Shown here: positions 5,595 through 7,785 of the stretch, in pieces | How positions within the stretch are numbered: position 1 is the first letter of the stretch | Layout of the letters: each line of letters begins with the position of its first letter | NCBI GenBank assembly: GCA_026400305.1 | Contig: JAPLPI010000351.1 | Span: 1-7,785 of the forward strand | Direction: 5' to 3' | DNA: 7,785 bases | DNA from: Alphaproteobacteria bacterium | Lineage (GTDB): Bacteria; Pseudomonadota; Alphaproteobacteria; Micropepsales; Micropepsaceae | The notes under the pieces: generated by a model | What the model saw: only the letters and a program-made list of their open reading frames with translations | Told to the model about the DNA's origin: nothing | Databases searched by the model: none | Translations under genes and position numbers: made by a program

Positions 5595-5938
5595 AGACTT
5601 ACGGGCCGCCGCAGACAGGGTGCAGCCCGGGCCCTCCAATGGCGAATTTCGCCGACGTAGGCGGGCGTGTCTTTCTAGCGTGGGCCGGTCCGGTGCGGCG
5701 GCCAATTGGCCATGCAGCCCGAAAGCATCAGGGTGCAAAGGCGATCGTCAGTTTGTTGTGAAGCACCCTGCTCTTCTATAGCAGAGGGCGAAAATAGACA
5801 CCGCACGCGGTCATAGACAAACGCCGTGCTCCGGGCTGGTTTTGCGCCGGATCAAGGCAAAAATATTTCGGCCATCGCAAAATAGTGAACTTCGCGACCT
5901 CTGCTGCGTTGTACCTATTCAATCAACGGGAGCGTCCC
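5595..5938. other. non-coding stretch with several short repeats
   Basis: No convincing gene is present in these 344 bases; open frames through it have shadow-like composition. Visible elements: CAGGGTGC (5729-5736) and GCACCCTG (5763-5770), an 8-bp inverted repeat with a 26-base loop; the same CAGGGTGCA also at 5616-5624 as a direct repeat; the 12-bp palindrome GGCCAATTGGCC (5700-5711); and two ATAGACA copies (5794-5800, 5813-5819) flanking the small palindrome CCGC-AC-GCGG. A poor promoter-like pair, TTGTTG (5753-5758) and TATAGC (5777-5782) with 18 bases between, could serve the next gene. No clear T-tract terminator follows the lipoprotein gene. Confidence 0.4.
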
Positions 5939-6319
5939 ATGGTCACTGCCTCGCACCTCCGCCCCCGCCGCCGTCCGGTGCGCGCGGTCGACCAGGTTCA
6001 TCGCACTGTCGCCAAATCGTCATTCACCCAGAACCTGTTGCGCGCCGCCAACACCAGGGCCGCCCGCACCACCCTAGTGGTGATCGGCACCGCCGGTCTT
6101 GCCGCCTTGGCCGTCACCATCGTCGGCCCCAAGCGGCTGGAACGCGAAGTTATCAAGCCCCTGCGCGGCGCCATCGAACCCCAGGCCGAAAAGCTCTGGA
6201 CCGCCTCCCGTCCCCTGCGGGACCAGATCACCGGCCTGTTTAAGAATGCGACACCCACGGGCCGCCAGAAGCTTGTTCGAGCTTTTCAAAGCTGGATCGG
6301 GCATTTTCACGCCACTTGA
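5939..6319 (+). CDS. small basic single-pass membrane protein, function unknown
   Basis: A 126-residue protein of no family I recognise. The N-terminal 43 residues are strongly basic (RPRRRPVR, then more Arg and Lys), followed by one hydrophobic helix at about 44-63 (TTLVVIGTAGLAALAVTIVG) and a 60-residue amphipathic tail with REVIKPLRGAIEPQAEKLW. By the positive-inside rule the N-terminus should be cytoplasmic and the tail periplasmic, although the tail is also fairly basic. I chose ATG 5939 because GGGAG lies six bases upstream; the frame continues upstream to 5885 but without a ribosome site. GC-rich codon use and the good Shine-Dalgarno support a real gene. It lies 48 bases before the Aas-like synthetase on the same strand and may be co-transcribed with it. 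Confidence 0.7.
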   Translation: MVTASHLRPRRRPVRAVDQVHRTVAKSSFTQNLLRAANTRAARTTLVVIGTAGLAALAVTIVGPKRLEREVIKPLRGAIEPQAEKLWTASRPLRDQITGLFKNATPTGRQKLVRAFQSWIGHFHAT

Positions 6320-6338
6320 TGCCCCGCTTGATATAAGT

Positions 6339-6365
6339 ACGCATCCAATTCTTCGCAGGATGCGT
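6339..6365 (+). promoter_or_regulatory. inverted repeat masking the ribosome binding site of the Aas-like gene
   Basis: ACGCATCC (6339-6346) and GGATGCGT (6358-6365) form a perfect 8-bp inverted repeat with an 11-base loop. The Shine-Dalgarno AGGA (6357-6360) of the following gene, seven bases before its ATG at 6368, lies in the 3' arm. In RNA the hairpin would hide the ribosome site; as DNA it could be the operator of a dimeric repressor. There is no T tract, so it is not an intrinsic terminator. A TATAAG (6332-6337) just upstream has no matching -35. Confidence 0.45.
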
Positions 6366-6367
6366 TC

Positions 6368-7785
6368 ATGCCGAATGCCGGCACACCCACAGTGAGTTCC
6401 GATCCCACAACGGACAGGCGTTCGTTGTTCCAGGCGCTGGTCGAGGCCGGCGCCGAACATGGCGGCGACAATCACGCTTTCGTGGATGGCGACGATCGCG
6501 TCCTCTCCTACAACGAGTTCATCCGCGCCAGCTTCGCGCTGGGCTCGGCGCTCAGGCTCGGCACCAGGCGCGGGGAATGCGTAGGGGTGATGCTGCCGAC
6601 CGGTGCGGCCGGCGCCATTGTCTTCTTTGCCCTGTCCGCTATGGGACGCATTCCAACCATGATGAATTTCACCAGCGGCGCGTCTGCGCTGAAAAGCGCG
6701 CTGCATACCGCGCAGGTCCGGCGCGTGGTGAGCGCGCGCCGCCTGGTGGACAAGGCCGATCTTGGCGACACCATCGCGGCGCTGAGCGAGTTCGAGTTCA
6801 TCTATCTGGAAGAGGTGCGCAATAACCTCTCGCTGAAAGACAAGCTGACGGCCGTGGCGGGCAAGCTGGCGCCGCGGCTTGTCTCGGCGCGGCCGTATTC
6901 TACCGACACGGCGGTCATACTGTTCACCTCTGGCACCGAGGGCCATCCCAAGGGCGTGGCACTGAGCCATGCAAACATCCTGACCAATGTGGCCCAGGTG
7001 CGCGAGCGTTTTACCATCAACCCAGACGACGTGATGTTCAATCCCCTGCCCATCTTCCATTGCTTCGGACTGGTGGGCGGCACCATTCTTCCCCTGATCG
7101 CGGGCCTGAAAGTTGTCAGCCATCCCACGCCACTGGCGCCGCGTGACATCGTGCGCCGCATCCGTAGCCACCGCGCCACCATCCTTCTGTCCACTGACAC
7201 TTTCATCAACCAGTATGCCCGCTGCAGCGACGAAGGCGACCTGGACACGCTGCGGGTGGCAGTGTGCGGCGCCGAGCGGCTGCGCGACGAGACCCGCATC
7301 TTCCTGCGAAAGAAATCGACGGTGACACTGGTCGAAGGGTACGGCGTCACCGAAACCTCTCCCGTGGCGGCGCTCAACACCGTGGAAGACAACCGTCCCG
7401 GAACGGTCGGGCGTTTGCTGGCCGGCATGGAAGCAAAGCTGGAGCCGGTGGAAGGCATTGCTGGCGCTGGCCAATTGTTCGTGCGCGGCCCCAACATAAT
7501 GCAGGGCTATATTAAGCCGGATGCGCCGGGCGTTATCGTGCCGCCAGAAGACGGCTGGCACAACACCGGCGACATCGTGGCCCTCGATGAGCAAGGCTTT
7601 ATCGTCATCCGCGGACGCCTCAAGCGCTTCGCCAAGATCGGCGGGGAATCGGTGTCGCTGGCGGTGGTGGAAAATATCGCTGCCGCGCTATGGCCGGAAC
7701 ATTCTCATGCCGCCGTGGCGGTGCCGGATGGGCGCAAGGGTGAGAAGATCTTGCTGGTGACCACCGCGCCCGGCGCGCGGCGGCT
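6368..7785 (+). CDS. Aas-like acyl-ACP/acyl-CoA synthetase (AMP-binding), C-terminal end outside window
   Basis: The frame is open from ATG 6368 to the window edge (472 codons). It belongs to the adenylate-forming superfamily that activates fatty acids with ATP. Motifs: the phosphate-binding loop LFTSGTEGHPKG (185-196), FNPLPIFHCFGLVGG in the middle, EGYGVTETSP (323-332) contacting adenine and Mg, HNTGDI with Asp402 for the ribose, and RGRLKRFAKIGGESVSL (about 415-431) at the hinge to the small C-terminal domain. SEGHPKG-, FHCFGL- and RFAKIGGE-type motifs resemble the synthetase half of E. coli Aas (2-acylglycerophosphoethanolamine acyltransferase / acyl-ACP synthetase) more than FadD. The N-terminal PlsC acyltransferase half of Aas is missing, so this protein makes an activated acyl group for a separate acyltransferase, or has a different role. 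The start is supported by AGGA seven bases upstream. Confidence 0.88.
   Translation, partial: MPNAGTPTVSSDPTTDRRSLFQALVEAGAEHGGDNHAFVDGDDRVLSYNEFIRASFALGSALRLGTRRGECVGVMLPTGAAGAIVFFALSAMGRIPTMMNFTSGASALKSALHTAQVRRVVSARRLVDKADLGDTIAALSEFEFIYLEEVRNNLSLKDKLTAVAGKLAPRLVSARPYSTDTAVILFTSGTEGHPKGVALSHANILTNVAQVRERFTINPDDVMFNPLPIFHCFGLVGGTILPLIAGLKVVSHPTPLAPRDIVRRIRSHRATILLSTDTFINQYARCSDEGDLDTLRVAVCGAERLRDETRIFLRKKSTVTLVEGYGVTETSPVAALNTVEDNRPGTVGRLLAGMEAKLEPVEGIAGAGQLFVRGPNIMQGYIKPDAPGVIVPPEDGWHNTGDIVALDEQGFIVIRGRLKRFAKIGGESVSLAVVENIAAALWPEHSHAAVAVPDGRKGEKILLVTTAPGARR

Noticed and set aside
5842..6243. 133-codon plus-strand open frame overlapping the small membrane protein gene
   Set aside because: Its product is Pro/Arg/His-rich shadow sequence, whereas the frame from 5939 has a good Shine-Dalgarno and a clear membrane helix.
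6074..7594. 506-codon open frame on the minus strand opposite the Aas-like gene
   Set aside because: Its codons are in exact register with the sense codons, and it stays open only because the sense gene avoids TTA, CTA and TCA there; it closes once a CTA codon appears near 7688. It also crosses the end of the membrane-protein gene, and its product is His-, Gln- and Arg-rich without motifs.

Overview
The window looks like a high-GC alphaproteobacterial chromosome segment. The evidence is the fused ispDF gene, an NtrB-type kinase start beside it, a lipA gene followed by a RatA/COQ10 START-domain gene, and pgpA followed by a stand-alone pncC, a neighbourhood typical of that class. The genus cannot be told from the sequence. 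Nothing points to a phage, transposon, CRISPR array or other obvious mobile element. Most of the window is housekeeping metabolism, with a less ordinary accessory stretch from about 5.0 to 6.4 kb.

Layout. (1) 1-468, minus: the 5' part of ntrB, the nitrogen-regulation kinase, cut by the window edge just after its H-box. (2) 469-594: an AT-rich divergent promoter region. (3) 595-2717, plus: a tightly packed operon ispDF-pgpA-pncC (isoprenoid precursor synthesis, phosphatidylglycerol synthesis, pyridine nucleotide salvage), with a junction of 0 bp and then a 1-bp overlap. (4) 4974-2709, minus: a converging operon lipA-ratA/COQ10-SGNH hydrolase, both junctions overlapping by 4 bp; its last gene overlaps the end of pncC by 9 bp. 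(5) 4975-5307: a gap holding a consensus -10 almost on top of the lipA start and, further out, a likely small RNA on the minus strand with its own promoter and terminator. (6) 5308-5594, plus: a small lipoprotein gene that seems to carry a one-base frameshift directly after the lipobox. (7) 5595-5938: a non-coding stretch with several short inverted and direct repeats. (8) 5939-6319, plus: a small basic single-pass membrane protein of unknown function. (9) 6368-7785, plus: an Aas-like acyl-ACP/acyl-CoA synthetase running off the right edge, preceded by a perfect inverted repeat that covers its ribosome binding site.

Functional reading. The two converging operons hold envelope and cofactor functions: isoprenoid units for quinone and undecaprenyl lipids, phosphatidylglycerol, lipoate, a quinone-binding or ribosome-associated START protein, and an exported esterase-like protein. 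The right-hand part adds a lipoprotein, a membrane protein and a fatty-acid-activating enzyme, so envelope lipids are a recurring theme. No clearly new multi-gene system is visible. The points most worth following up are the small RNA candidate (about 5084-5170, minus), the frameshifted lipoprotein, the RBS-masking hairpin before the Aas-like gene, the possibly leaderless lipA, and a His-to-Tyr change in the IspF active-site motif.
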